Part shown: piece after piece, positions 24,574 to 32,150 of the stretch
How the letters are laid out: each line of letters begins with the position of its first letter
Numbering within the stretch: position 1 is the stretch's first letter
NCBI RefSeq assembly: GCF_900107995.1
Contig: NZ_FNUM01000003.1
Location: forward strand, 361,855-425,854
DNA: 64,000 nt
Direction of reading: 5' to 3'
Origin: Alcanivorax sp. DSM 26293
GTDB lineage: Bacteria; Pseudomonadota; Gammaproteobacteria; Pseudomonadales; Alcanivoracaceae
Notes under the pieces: model-generated
Told to the model about the DNA's origin: nothing
Database searches by the model: none
Seen by the model: the letters and a program-made list of their open reading frames with translations, nothing else
Position numbers and translations under genes: made by a program

Positions 24574-26763
24574 ATGGAAATCAACGTCAACTTCCTCGAT
24601 AACCTTCGCCTGGAAGCCAAATTCGATGACTTCACCGTCATCACCGATCAGCCGATCCGCTACAAGGGTGATGGTTCGGCGCCCAGCCCGTTTGACTATT
24701 TCCTGGCCTCGTCGGCCATGTGCGCGGCCTATTTCGTGAAGGTGTACTGCAAGGCCCGGGATATCCCCACGGACAATATCCGCCTGTCCCAGAACAATAT
24801 CGTCGATCCGGAAAACCGTTATAACCAGATTTTCCGCATTCAGGTGGAGCTGCCGGAGGATATTTCCGAGAAGGACCGCCAGGGGATTCTGCGCTCCATC
24901 GACCGCTGCACCGTCAAGAAGGTGATCCAGACCGGGCCGGAATTCCAGATCGAGGAAGTGGACAATCTGGACGAGGACGCCCAGGCCCTGCTGATGGCGA
25001 AACCGGACGCCGAACACCGCACCTTTATCGAGGGCAAGGATCTCCCCCTGGAGCAGACCATCGCCAACATGAGCGCCATCCTCGAGGAACTCGGCATGAA
25101 GATCGAGATTGCCTCCTGGCGCAATATCGTGCCCCATGTCTGGTCCCTGCATATCCGCGATGCGGCCTCGCCCATGTGCTTTACCAACGGTAAGGGCGCC
25201 ACCAAGGAAGCCGCCCTGTGTTCGGCGCTGGGCGAGTTTATCGAGCGGCTCAACTGCAACTTCTTCTACAACGACCAGTTCTTCGGTGAAGACATTGCCG
25301 ACAGCGACTTCGTGCATTACCCCAACGAAAAGTGGTTCAAACCCGGCCCCAATGATGCGCTGCCAGCAGGCATCCTGGATGACTACTGCCTGGGCATCTA
25401 CAACCCGGACGGGGAGCTGGGCGGCTCCAACCTGATTGATACCAACTCTGGCCGGGTGGACCGTGGCATCTGCGCACTGCCTTTTGTCCGCCACTCGGAT
25501 GGCGAGACCGTGTACTTCCCCTCCAACCTGATCGAAAACCTGTTTCTCAGCAACGGCATGAGCGCCGGCAATACCCTGGCCGAAGCCCAGGTGCAGTGTC
25601 TGTCAGAAATTTTCGAGCGGGCGGTGAAGAAGCATATTATCGAGGAAGAAATCGCCCTGCCGGATGTGCCCGACAGTGTGCTGGCCAAGTATCCGCGCAT
25701 TGTGGAAGGCATCCAGGCGCTGGAGGAACAGGGCTTCCCGGTGCTGGTGAAGGATGCCTCCCTGGGCGGCCAGTTCCCGGTGATGTGCGTAACACTGATG
25801 AACCCGCGTACCGGCGGCGTGTTTGCCTCCTTCGGCGCCCATCCAAGTTTCGAGGTGGCACTGGAACGCAGCCTCACCGAGCTCCTTCAGGGCCGCAGTT
25901 TCGAAGGGTTAAACGATGTGCCACCGCCCACCTTCAACAGCCAGGAAGTCACCGAGCCCAACAACTTCGTGGAGCACTTTATTGATTCCACCGGGGTGGT
26001 GAGCTGGCGCTTCTTCAGCGCCCGGGCGGACGAAGAATTCTGTGAGTGGGATTTTTCCGGAACCAATGATGAAGAAGCCGCGCGGCTGTTCGCCATTCTC
26101 GACGATCTGGAAAAAGAGGCCTACGTGGCGGTATACGATCAACTGGGTGCACCGGCCTGCCGGATCCTGGTGCCGGACTTTTCCGAGGTCTACCCGGTGG
26201 AAGACCTGATCTGGGACAACACCAACATGGCGCTGGATTACCGGGAAGACATTCTCAACCTGCACCGTCTGGACGACGACCAGCTCAGCCAGCTGGCTGA
26301 GCGGCTGGAAGAAAGCCAGATCGACAACTACACGGACATCATTACCCTGATCGGTATCGAGTTCGACGAGAACACCGTGTGGGGCCAGCTCACCGTGCTG
26401 GAACTGAAGCTGCTGATCCATCTGGCGCTACAGCGTCATGAGGACGCGCTGGAACTGGTGGACATGTTCCTGCAGTTCAACGACAACACGGTGGCACGCG
26501 GTCTGTTCTACCAGGCCATGCGTGCGGTGCTGGAAGTCACCCTGGATGACGAGCTGGAGCTGGAAGATTATCGGGTTAACTTCCAGCGCATGTTTGGTAA
26601 AGAGACCCTGGATGCGGTGGAGGGATCCGTGAATGGCACCGTCCGTTTCCACGGCCTCACGCCCACCAACATGCAGCTGGAAGGCCTGGAGAAACATCAG
26701 CGCCTGATTGAAAGCTACAGGAAACTGCACGCGGCGCGGGCGGCGAAGGCCGGGTTGGCGTAA
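24574..26763 (+). CDS. OsmC-YcaO fusion protein
   Basis: A 729-residue protein. Residues about 1-140 form an OsmC-like domain (GDGSAPSPFDYFLASSAMCA with the peroxidatic-type Cys; DRCTVKKVI with the second). Residues about 160-580 form a YcaO domain (ATP-dependent cyclodehydratase fold), with SALGEFIERLNCNFFYNDQF and AEAQVQCLSEIFERAVKK, each quoted at or under twenty residues. The tail is helical. E. coli YcaO lacks the OsmC part and is linked to beta-methylthiolation of ribosomal protein S12. The ATG at 24574 starts the family N-terminus MEINVNFLDNLRLEAKFDDF. It is divergent from the TonB receptor. Confidence 0.88.
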   Translation: MEINVNFLDNLRLEAKFDDFTVITDQPIRYKGDGSAPSPFDYFLASSAMCAAYFVKVYCKARDIPTDNIRLSQNNIVDPENRYNQIFRIQVELPEDISEKDRQGILRSIDRCTVKKVIQTGPEFQIEEVDNLDEDAQALLMAKPDAEHRTFIEGKDLPLEQTIANMSAILEELGMKIEIASWRNIVPHVWSLHIRDAASPMCFTNGKGATKEAALCSALGEFIERLNCNFFYNDQFFGEDIADSDFVHYPNEKWFKPGPNDALPAGILDDYCLGIYNPDGELGGSNLIDTNSGRVDRGICALPFVRHSDGETVYFPSNLIENLFLSNGMSAGNTLAEAQVQCLSEIFERAVKKHIIEEEIALPDVPDSVLAKYPRIVEGIQALEEQGFPVLVKDASLGGQFPVMCVTLMNPRTGGVFASFGAHPSFEVALERSLTELLQGRSFEGLNDVPPPTFNSQEVTEPNNFVEHFIDSTGVVSWRFFSARADEEFCEWDFSGTNDEEAARLFAILDDLEKEAYVAVYDQLGAPACRILVPDFSEVYPVEDLIWDNTNMALDYREDILNLHRLDDDQLSQLAERLEESQIDNYTDIITLIGIEFDENTVWGQLTVLELKLLIHLALQRHEDALELVDMFLQFNDNTVARGLFYQAMRAVLEVTLDDELELEDYRVNFQRMFGKETLDAVEGSVNGTVRFHGLTPTNMQLEGLEKHQRLIESYRKLHAARAAKAGLA

Positions 26764-26791
26764 CAATCGCTGACTGCCGCTTCCGCTAACC

Positions 26792-26862
26792 GTTGGAGCT
26801 TTGCTCGCAAAGCGAAGGGCTTGAACACCCGGGGCAATTCGCCTTGCGAGCAAGGCTCCAAC
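26792..26862. repeat. REP-like hairpin, GTTGGAGC variant
   Basis: GTTGGAGCTTTGCTCGCAAA (from 26792) pairs with the arm at 26838-26862 ending GCTCCAAC; there are two mismatches over 25 bp. The outer GTxGGAGC and inner GCGAA match the other REPs, but the stem differs. It separates the convergent ends of the OsmC-YcaO and oxidoreductase genes. Confidence 0.7.
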
Positions 26863-26874
26863 AATTCCTTTCCC

Positions 26875-27828
26875 TCAGGTTGCGACCTCGATCACCACCT
26901 TGCCCCGACACCTGCCCGTGCGGCTGCGCTCATAGGCTTGCTGGCTCTCCGCCAGAGAAAAAACGCTGTCGATGATGGGGCGCACTTTGCCGCTCTCCAC
27001 CAGGTCCGACAGGGTGTCCAGGTCCCGTGTCCAGGATTCCACCACCACGGTGCCGCAATGCTTGCCGAACACCCGGTAGAACGGGGTGATCAACATGGAG
27101 CGGGCATCACCGCCGGTGGAAATAAACCAGCCATCGTCACCGATCAGCCCATCACAGGTGAGCGGGGATTCGTAGGAGGTCACATCAAAGACCAGATCAA
27201 AGGGATCGACGGTCTTCCGGTAATCCCCCTGGGTATAGTCAATGATGGCATCGGCACCCAGTTCCTGGACAAACTCCGCGTTGCGGCCACTGCATACGCC
27301 GGTGACATGGAGCCCCATGGCCTTGGCGATCTGTACCGCGAAGGTCCCGACACCGCCGGAAGCCCCAATGATCAGTACCGTCTTGCCGGCTTCCGCCTTG
27401 CCCTTTTTCAGGCCTTGCAGGGCAGTCTGGGCGGCCAGCGGCATGGAGGCTGCCTGCTGGAACGTGAGCGACGGCGGTTTCTTGGCAATCCGCTTCTGAT
27501 CGATACGGGTCAACTCGGCCAGTGATGCGGTGCGCGGGCGCATGTCCATCCCGTAAACCGCATCGCCAATCTCGAAGTCCTGCACCTTGCTGCCCTTGTC
27601 GATGATCACACCCGCCAGATCATCACCGAAGAAGGGCGGCAACTTGGTCACCAGCAATGGCGTGAAAGCCACCGCCGCGTGGTAATTCAGCTTCCAGTCC
27701 TTGGGGTTCACAGACGCGGCGTGTACCTGCACCAGCACATCGTTGGCGCCCAAACGGGCAGGGGCAGACGCGGTTTCCAGGGTCAGTTTGGCTGACAGGC
27801 CCCAGCCTGTGGTGGTGATGGCTTTCAT
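26875..27828 (-). CDS. Zinc-independent MDR alcohol dehydrogenase/quinone oxidoreductase
   Basis: A 317-residue medium-chain dehydrogenase/reductase. The N-terminal GroES-like domain includes VHAASVNPKDWKLN and FFGDDLAGVI. The cofactor domain has VLIIGASGGVGTFAVQIAKA (AxxGxxG type), then a conserved Ser/Arg pair (CSGRN) that favours NADPH. The structural and catalytic zinc cysteines are absent, as in quinone oxidoreductases. The substrate is unknown. It is a single gene with its own promoter, and REP DNA follows its stop. Confidence 0.88.
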   Translation of the reverse strand: MKAITTTGWGLSAKLTLETASAPARLGANDVLVQVHAASVNPKDWKLNYHAAVAFTPLLVTKLPPFFGDDLAGVIIDKGSKVQDFEIGDAVYGMDMRPRTASLAELTRIDQKRIAKKPPSLTFQQAASMPLAAQTALQGLKKGKAEAGKTVLIIGASGGVGTFAVQIAKAMGLHVTGVCSGRNAEFVQELGADAIIDYTQGDYRKTVDPFDLVFDVTSYESPLTCDGLIGDDGWFISTGGDARSMLITPFYRVFGKHCGTVVVESWTRDLDTLSDLVESGKVRPIIDSVFSLAESQQAYERSRTGRCRGKVVIEVAT

Positions 27829-27984
27829 GGTGTTGGCTCCGTGATGAACTCAGCGAGCCCAAGCTTAACAAAGGGGAGCGTGAAGAGTGTGGTCCGATGA
27901 CGCCAAGGGAAAGAGGGTTTGTGTCAGGACGGCGGCAGGCGACAAGACAGCCCTCGGCCTGGCCGAAGGCGTCAGATTCTCTCT

Positions 27985-28401
27985 TTAGCCCGGATCCACC
28001 TTGCCGCGCAGGGACTTGGTCCTGCCGCGTTTGGTTTTACTGTCCATGCGCCGCCGTTTGCTGCCCAGGGTGGGCCGGGTCGGTTTGCGGCTTTTCTGCT
28101 CCACCGTCACGCCTTTGATCAACTGGGCCAGCCGGGCCAGGGCGTTTTCCTTGTTCATTTCCTGGGTGCGAAATTGCTGGGCCTTGATGACCACCACCCC
28201 ATCACTGGTGATGCGCTGGTCACTGAGGGCCAGTAACCGTTCCTTGTACCGTTCCGGCAAGGAAGAGGCCCGGATATCGAAGCGCAGATGGATCGCCGAG
28301 GCCACCTTGTTCACATTCTGGCCGCCGCTGCCCTGGGCACGGATTGCCTGAAGATCGATTTCCTGTTCCGGCAGGGACAGGTTGGGTGTGATTTGCAGCA
28401 T
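27985..28401 (-). CDS. arfB: Alternative ribosome-rescue factor B (ArfB/YaeJ)
   Basis: A 138-residue peptidyl-tRNA hydrolase that frees ribosomes stalled on truncated mRNA. The catalytic GGQ is in RAQGSGGQNVNKVASA near residue 24. The C-terminal tail, which enters the empty mRNA channel, is strongly basic (RPTLGSKRRRMDSKTKRGRT), as needed for function. The ATG at 28401 gives the family N-terminus MLQITPNLSLPEQEID. The 12 codons before it are ignored. It stands alone between the oxidoreductase and the SPFH gene. Confidence 0.95.
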   Translation of the reverse strand: MLQITPNLSLPEQEIDLQAIRAQGSGGQNVNKVASAIHLRFDIRASSLPERYKERLLALSDQRITSDGVVVIKAQQFRTQEMNKENALARLAQLIKGVTVEQKSRKPTRPTLGSKRRRMDSKTKRGRTKSLRGKVDPG

Positions 28402-28470
28402 GGCGGTACTGTAGCGGCTTCGGGGAAAGGGGAGCAAGTGACTGCGCCGCCGGGGCCTCCCTCAAGAAGC

Positions 28471-28504
28471 ACGCCTGCAGCGTCGTCGATACCACTGCAG
28501 GCGT
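28471..28504 (-). terminator. Probable terminator of the SPFH gene
   Basis: ACGCCTGCAG (28471-28480) pairs exactly with CTGCAGGCGT (28495-28504) around a 14-nt loop, 12 bp after the SPFH stop on the minus strand. It is followed by only a short T-rich stretch (GCTTCTT), so it is a moderate terminator. Confidence 0.6.
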
Positions 28505-28516
28505 TTGTTTGCGTGA

Positions 28517-29869
28517 TTAGTTCTTCACATCACGGTCGTAGTTGAGCCGTTTGGCCGCATCCATGGTCAGCAGTTGCATGAACGCCTTGGTTTCGGAATC
28601 CGAGCCGGTGGGCGTATTCCCGTCGCCACCGCCAAACACATATTGCGGCACCTTGCGCTGGGCGAAGGCTTCTGCCCATATTTTCTGGATCTCGATTTCT
28701 GCATCCAGTTTCTGGGCCAGGGCGTTGTCTGCCTGCAGCACGGCCTTTTTCTGATAGGCCTCTGCATCGGCCAGGGTGCGCCGGGTTTCCGCCTCGATGC
28801 GCGCTTTCTCCAGGTTCACCTGGGCGGTCTGTTTGTCGATTTCCGCCTGTTCCTGTTTTTTCTGCGCTTCGGTAATGGCCAGCTGTTTCTCGGTTTCCGC
28901 TTCCGTGGTGCGCTGGATCTGGTCCACCTTGGCCTTGGCCTGGCGCTCGGCCACTTCCCGCTCACCCCGGGCAATGGCCAGCAGTCGCTGCTCTTCTTCC
29001 TGCACCCGTTGTTCCCGGGCAATGGCCCGATCCGCAGAGGCTTTCTGCTTCAGTTGCATACGCTCGACGAAGCGCTGGTTCGGATCCATCTGGGTGATAC
29101 GGGCTTCCACCACGGACACACCGTAGTCGATAAACCGCTGGGACTTGCGGCGCGGGATGCCGGTATCGTCCAGCATCTTGCGCACCACGAAGACCACTTT
29201 GGAATCATCGCCGTAGTCCTGCTGCTGGGTGCCCATGGCAACATTGGCGCTGCCTCTCACATCACCCACTCTCTTTTCGCTGATCTCTTCGCGGCGAACG
29301 ATATAGATGCCATTGATCATCTGGTTTTCGAATTCGGTATTGAACTCGGTACGACCGCCGGAGTAGTACTCTTCGGCACTCATCAGCGACGCATTGGCCT
29401 GCAGGGTTTCCTTGAAGGCGGGAATCAGCGCCGTGCGCAGCAGGTTTGCCGGGTTCCGGTATTCATGGGCCAGCTGCAGGAAACTTTCCTTGTCGGAAGG
29501 AATGGTAAACCGCACCGTGGCCTGGGCATTGGCGTCCACCTGGTCCAGGAACATGATGTTCTGGGGTGGCAGGGCGGCGGAGGTCTCCGAGCTCTCCACT
29601 TCCACATAGTCCAGGTTTTCACTGCCGCCTTTGACCGCCTGAACGGTCAGCGCCCGTTTCCAGGAATTCCAGCGACCGAAGAAGAAGAACTGGTAACCCA
29701 CATCCGACACCACCTGTTCCTGACCAGTAATAGTGCGAACGTGATACACATAGCCGGGTTCGGCATAGAAAATCGATTTATTGGCAACCACCACCAGGAC
29801 CAGCACACCAATGACGGCGCCGATCAGTTTGGGTACGGGCAGGGACCCTTTGAGTTTGTCCTTGAGCAT
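28517..29869 (-). CDS. SPFH/prohibitin-like membrane protein
   Basis: A 450-residue membrane-anchored protein. One N-terminal transmembrane helix (LIGAVIGVLVLVVVA, residues 15-29) is followed by an SPFH/Band-7 domain (about 35-250). A long coiled coil follows, about 255-390, rich in Glu, Lys, Gln and Ala (EREVAERQAKAKVDQIQR). The C-terminus contains a short glycine stretch (FGGGDGNTPTG). SPFH proteins form large membrane rings or microdomains and often regulate proteases such as FtsH. No NfeD or HflC partner is adjacent, so this is not a standard hflKC or floT operon. Confidence 0.83.
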   Translation of the reverse strand: MLKDKLKGSLPVPKLIGAVIGVLVLVVVANKSIFYAEPGYVYHVRTITGQEQVVSDVGYQFFFFGRWNSWKRALTVQAVKGGSENLDYVEVESSETSAALPPQNIMFLDQVDANAQATVRFTIPSDKESFLQLAHEYRNPANLLRTALIPAFKETLQANASLMSAEEYYSGGRTEFNTEFENQMINGIYIVRREEISEKRVGDVRGSANVAMGTQQQDYGDDSKVVFVVRKMLDDTGIPRRKSQRFIDYGVSVVEARITQMDPNQRFVERMQLKQKASADRAIAREQRVQEEEQRLLAIARGEREVAERQAKAKVDQIQRTTEAETEKQLAITEAQKKQEQAEIDKQTAQVNLEKARIEAETRRTLADAEAYQKKAVLQADNALAQKLDAEIEIQKIWAEAFAQRKVPQYVFGGGDGNTPTGSDSETKAFMQLLTMDAAKRLNYDRDVKN

Positions 29870-29963
29870 GAATGTTCCCCCAGTCAGTCAACGTGAAAGG
29901 AGAATATTCTAGAGGGCATTCCGGGAAAGGATAGTGGGCAATGTCTTACATTTGGGGAAACAA

Positions 29964-30054
29964 GTAACGAGTAACGAGAAACGAGTTTCGAAAGGCAAAA
30001 ACGGCATTCGGGAAGAACCGGTTTTCGCTTCTCGAAACTCGTCACTCGCGACTC
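29964..30054. repeat. Palindromic repeat family B, copy 1
   Basis: The left arm contains GAGTAACGAGAAACGAG then TTTCGAAAGGC. The right arm GCTTCTCGAAACTCGTCACT then CGCGACTC is its imperfect complement, with about 30 nt between. The DUF445 stop codon lies inside the right arm. Copies recur at 34078, 37576 and 44241, with a half copy at 63515. Confidence 0.75.
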
Positions 30055-31309
30055 ACCCCACGGGTACCGCAAAGTGGAGCATCACATGCACCTGCAACTC
30101 GCCGACCAGGAACCCGAGTAACGCCCCGACGGTAATCAGAATCCACTCGTCCTGCTGGAAGGCCGGCCTGAGCAACCCCTCGAATTCTTCCTCGGTGAGT
30201 TCCTGCATCTTGGTGACCAGCAGGTTTTTCAGGTCCATGGCCTCTTCGGCGTAGGCTTCCATATGGGTGAGCGTTTCCGGCAGATGCTGCATCACTTTCT
30301 CGGACACGGAGCGCTTCATTTCCTGATAGCGGGTGCTGCCCACGGCGAAGACCACCAGCGGCTTGGCCAGACCGGCCTGTTCGTCCATGGTCCTCTGCAC
30401 CTGTTTCTGCACCAGGCCAAACAGCCGGTCGGACATGGGCCCGGTAAGGATGGCACCGATCACCGCCGCCGGGGTGACGATCTCCGTGGCTACCAGTTCC
30501 CCATAACGGGCCGCCACCTGTTTGCGACGACGCAGGAACAGGCCCTGCCATTCGAACAGGCCCAGATATCGCACCGGCTGTTTCGGGTTGAAGATCATCT
30601 TCAGGGCCAGCCAGTCGGTGAACCAGCCAGTGAACAGCCCGAACAGCGGAATCACCCAGATGTTATGGGTCATGGCCCAGACAATGGCCTGAACAATACC
30701 GATGGCAAAACCGAAGTAGATGCCGGAGTTGCGGATGAACTTGAACTCCACATGGCCGGCTTCCAGAAACACCCGGTTGAGCAACTCCTTGTCACGCACC
30801 AGGGCGCTGGTGACCAAGTCCTTGAGATCAAACACCCGGGTAATGTTGCTTTTGATGTCCGTCATGATCTGCTCGACCATGTGCGGTGCTTCATTCTGGA
30901 TGCGCTGGATAATCAGGTTCTTCACCGATTCCGGCGCGGACTCCCACAGGCCGGGCTGGTATTCGGCGGCTACCTCGCGGGTGATATCTTCCACAGAGCG
31001 GATCAGTGGTTCGCGGATTTCCTTTACCACCCGTTGCGGATCCAGCTTGTCGAACACATCCTCGGGTTTGAGCAGCCGCTCCATCATCAGGTCGCAGGCG
31101 ATACTGGCCATGGTGGCGGCCTTGCGCGGCACAATGCCCTGCCAGCCCAGGAAAGGTCGCCAGCCCACAAAGTTCAGGGGTTTGAACATCATCTTGATGG
31201 CCACCACCTTGGTGTAATAACCAATGGCTGCGGCCACAAACGGCATGGCCAGATAAAGCAGCCAGTTGGCCTGGATGTCCGCCAGAATCAGATTGATATC
31301 GGTAATCAT
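30053..31309 (-). CDS. DUF445 family membrane protein
   Basis: A 418-residue inner-membrane protein of the DUF445 family (YheB-like). An N-terminal hydrophobic segment (LLYLAMPFVAAAIGYYTKVV) contains the family's YYTKxxAIKMMF motif. A membrane pair lies near residues 190-225 and a final helix near 395-415 (ILITVGALLGFLVGELQ). Amphipathic helices with ERLLKPEDVFDKLDPQRVV fill the centre. Its function is unknown in general. It begins 3 bp before the stop region of the Abi-alpha-like gene and is almost certainly co-transcribed with it. Confidence 0.85.
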   Translation of the reverse strand: MITDINLILADIQANWLLYLAMPFVAAAIGYYTKVVAIKMMFKPLNFVGWRPFLGWQGIVPRKAATMASIACDLMMERLLKPEDVFDKLDPQRVVKEIREPLIRSVEDITREVAAEYQPGLWESAPESVKNLIIQRIQNEAPHMVEQIMTDIKSNITRVFDLKDLVTSALVRDKELLNRVFLEAGHVEFKFIRNSGIYFGFAIGIVQAIVWAMTHNIWVIPLFGLFTGWFTDWLALKMIFNPKQPVRYLGLFEWQGLFLRRRKQVAARYGELVATEIVTPAAVIGAILTGPMSDRLFGLVQKQVQRTMDEQAGLAKPLVVFAVGSTRYQEMKRSVSEKVMQHLPETLTHMEAYAEEAMDLKNLLVTKMQELTEEEFEGLLRPAFQQDEWILITVGALLGFLVGELQVHVMLHFAVPVG

Positions 31310-31312
31310 GGG

Positions 31313-31972
31313 TTACTCCTCGCTCGCTGCGTCTTCGCCCAGCAACGCCCACACCTTGCTGCCCAACGGGCTCATGTGGAGGGTTTCACGACGGACTTTC
31401 AGTTTCGGGGAGTGCGCTTTCAGCGCTTCTTCGGCCTTGCGGTAATCGCTGTCACCTTCCAGCAATTCATAATCGGTACGTCGCGCTTCGCTGAAGCCGG
31501 CAGCCACCACCAGACCGCGGGCGAACAGGCGGCTCAGATAGAAGGCGATAAAATCCGTGCACTGGATGCCGGCCGCTCTGCCGATATTGGAATGGCGATA
31601 ATGGACTACCCCCGGCGAAAGACGACCACCGGTGTACAGCGTCAGCATGGGGAAACCACTGCCATCGGAAAGCGCCGCCAGCAGACGGGCTTCATCGGCG
31701 GTGGTGCCTGCCAGGATCTGGCTGACCAGCATGGCACGGGCCTGCTCCTGGCTCTGCTCCATGGACACTTCCAGCAACTGCTGGAAACTGTCCGCTGCCC
31801 CCGCCAGGCTGCCGGGGGACTCCAGCCCTTCGAGACGATGCTTTAATCCCTGAAGCACATCCTGCTCCACCTGATGCAGGCGTTCATCGGCACGCTGTAC
31901 CGGCGGCAGTTGATATAATAAATGCTGTATCCGCGCCCGCAGGGCGGCGGGCGAGAGTGGCGAATCAGACAC
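31313..31972 (-). CDS. Uncharacterised protein, Abi-alpha (DUF4393)-like
   Basis: A 219-residue soluble, helical protein. Its pattern resembles the Abi-alpha/DUF4393 family: a central ILAGTTADEARLLAAL (compare the family's LSPxDAKxL), then IAFYLSRLFARGLV, a variable acidic loop, and a closing ETLHMSPLGSKVWALL where the family has a winged-helix-like xLTxxGxxF. The similarity is by eye and modest. It has no signal peptide. It is followed after 3 bp by the DUF445 gene. If the assignment holds, a phage-defence link is possible; otherwise it is simply a conserved partner of DUF445. Confidence 0.6.
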   Translation of the reverse strand: MSDSPLSPAALRARIQHLLYQLPPVQRADERLHQVEQDVLQGLKHRLEGLESPGSLAGAADSFQQLLEVSMEQSQEQARAMLVSQILAGTTADEARLLAALSDGSGFPMLTLYTGGRLSPGVVHYRHSNIGRAAGIQCTDFIAFYLSRLFARGLVVAAGFSEARRTDYELLEGDSDYRKAEEALKAHSPKLKVRRETLHMSPLGSKVWALLGEDAASEE

Positions 31973-32150
31973 GATTGTTTCCTGTTTTTATTGTGGTTTC
32001 GGGTCCTTGAGGCTTGGCGAGGTTTTATCGCTATCGCCGGGTCGGGCAAGATCGACGGAACAAGGACCGCTTTATTATTGAGTGTGCTCGGTTTTCATTT
32101 TTGTGCAAGTTACCGTGCGTATGGATTACGCAACCTGTGCCAGCCATGCT

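Noticed and set aside
28574..29896. 440-codon frame opposite the SPFH gene
   Set aside because: Phe/Leu/Gly-rich antisense of a coiled-coil gene with no start signal.
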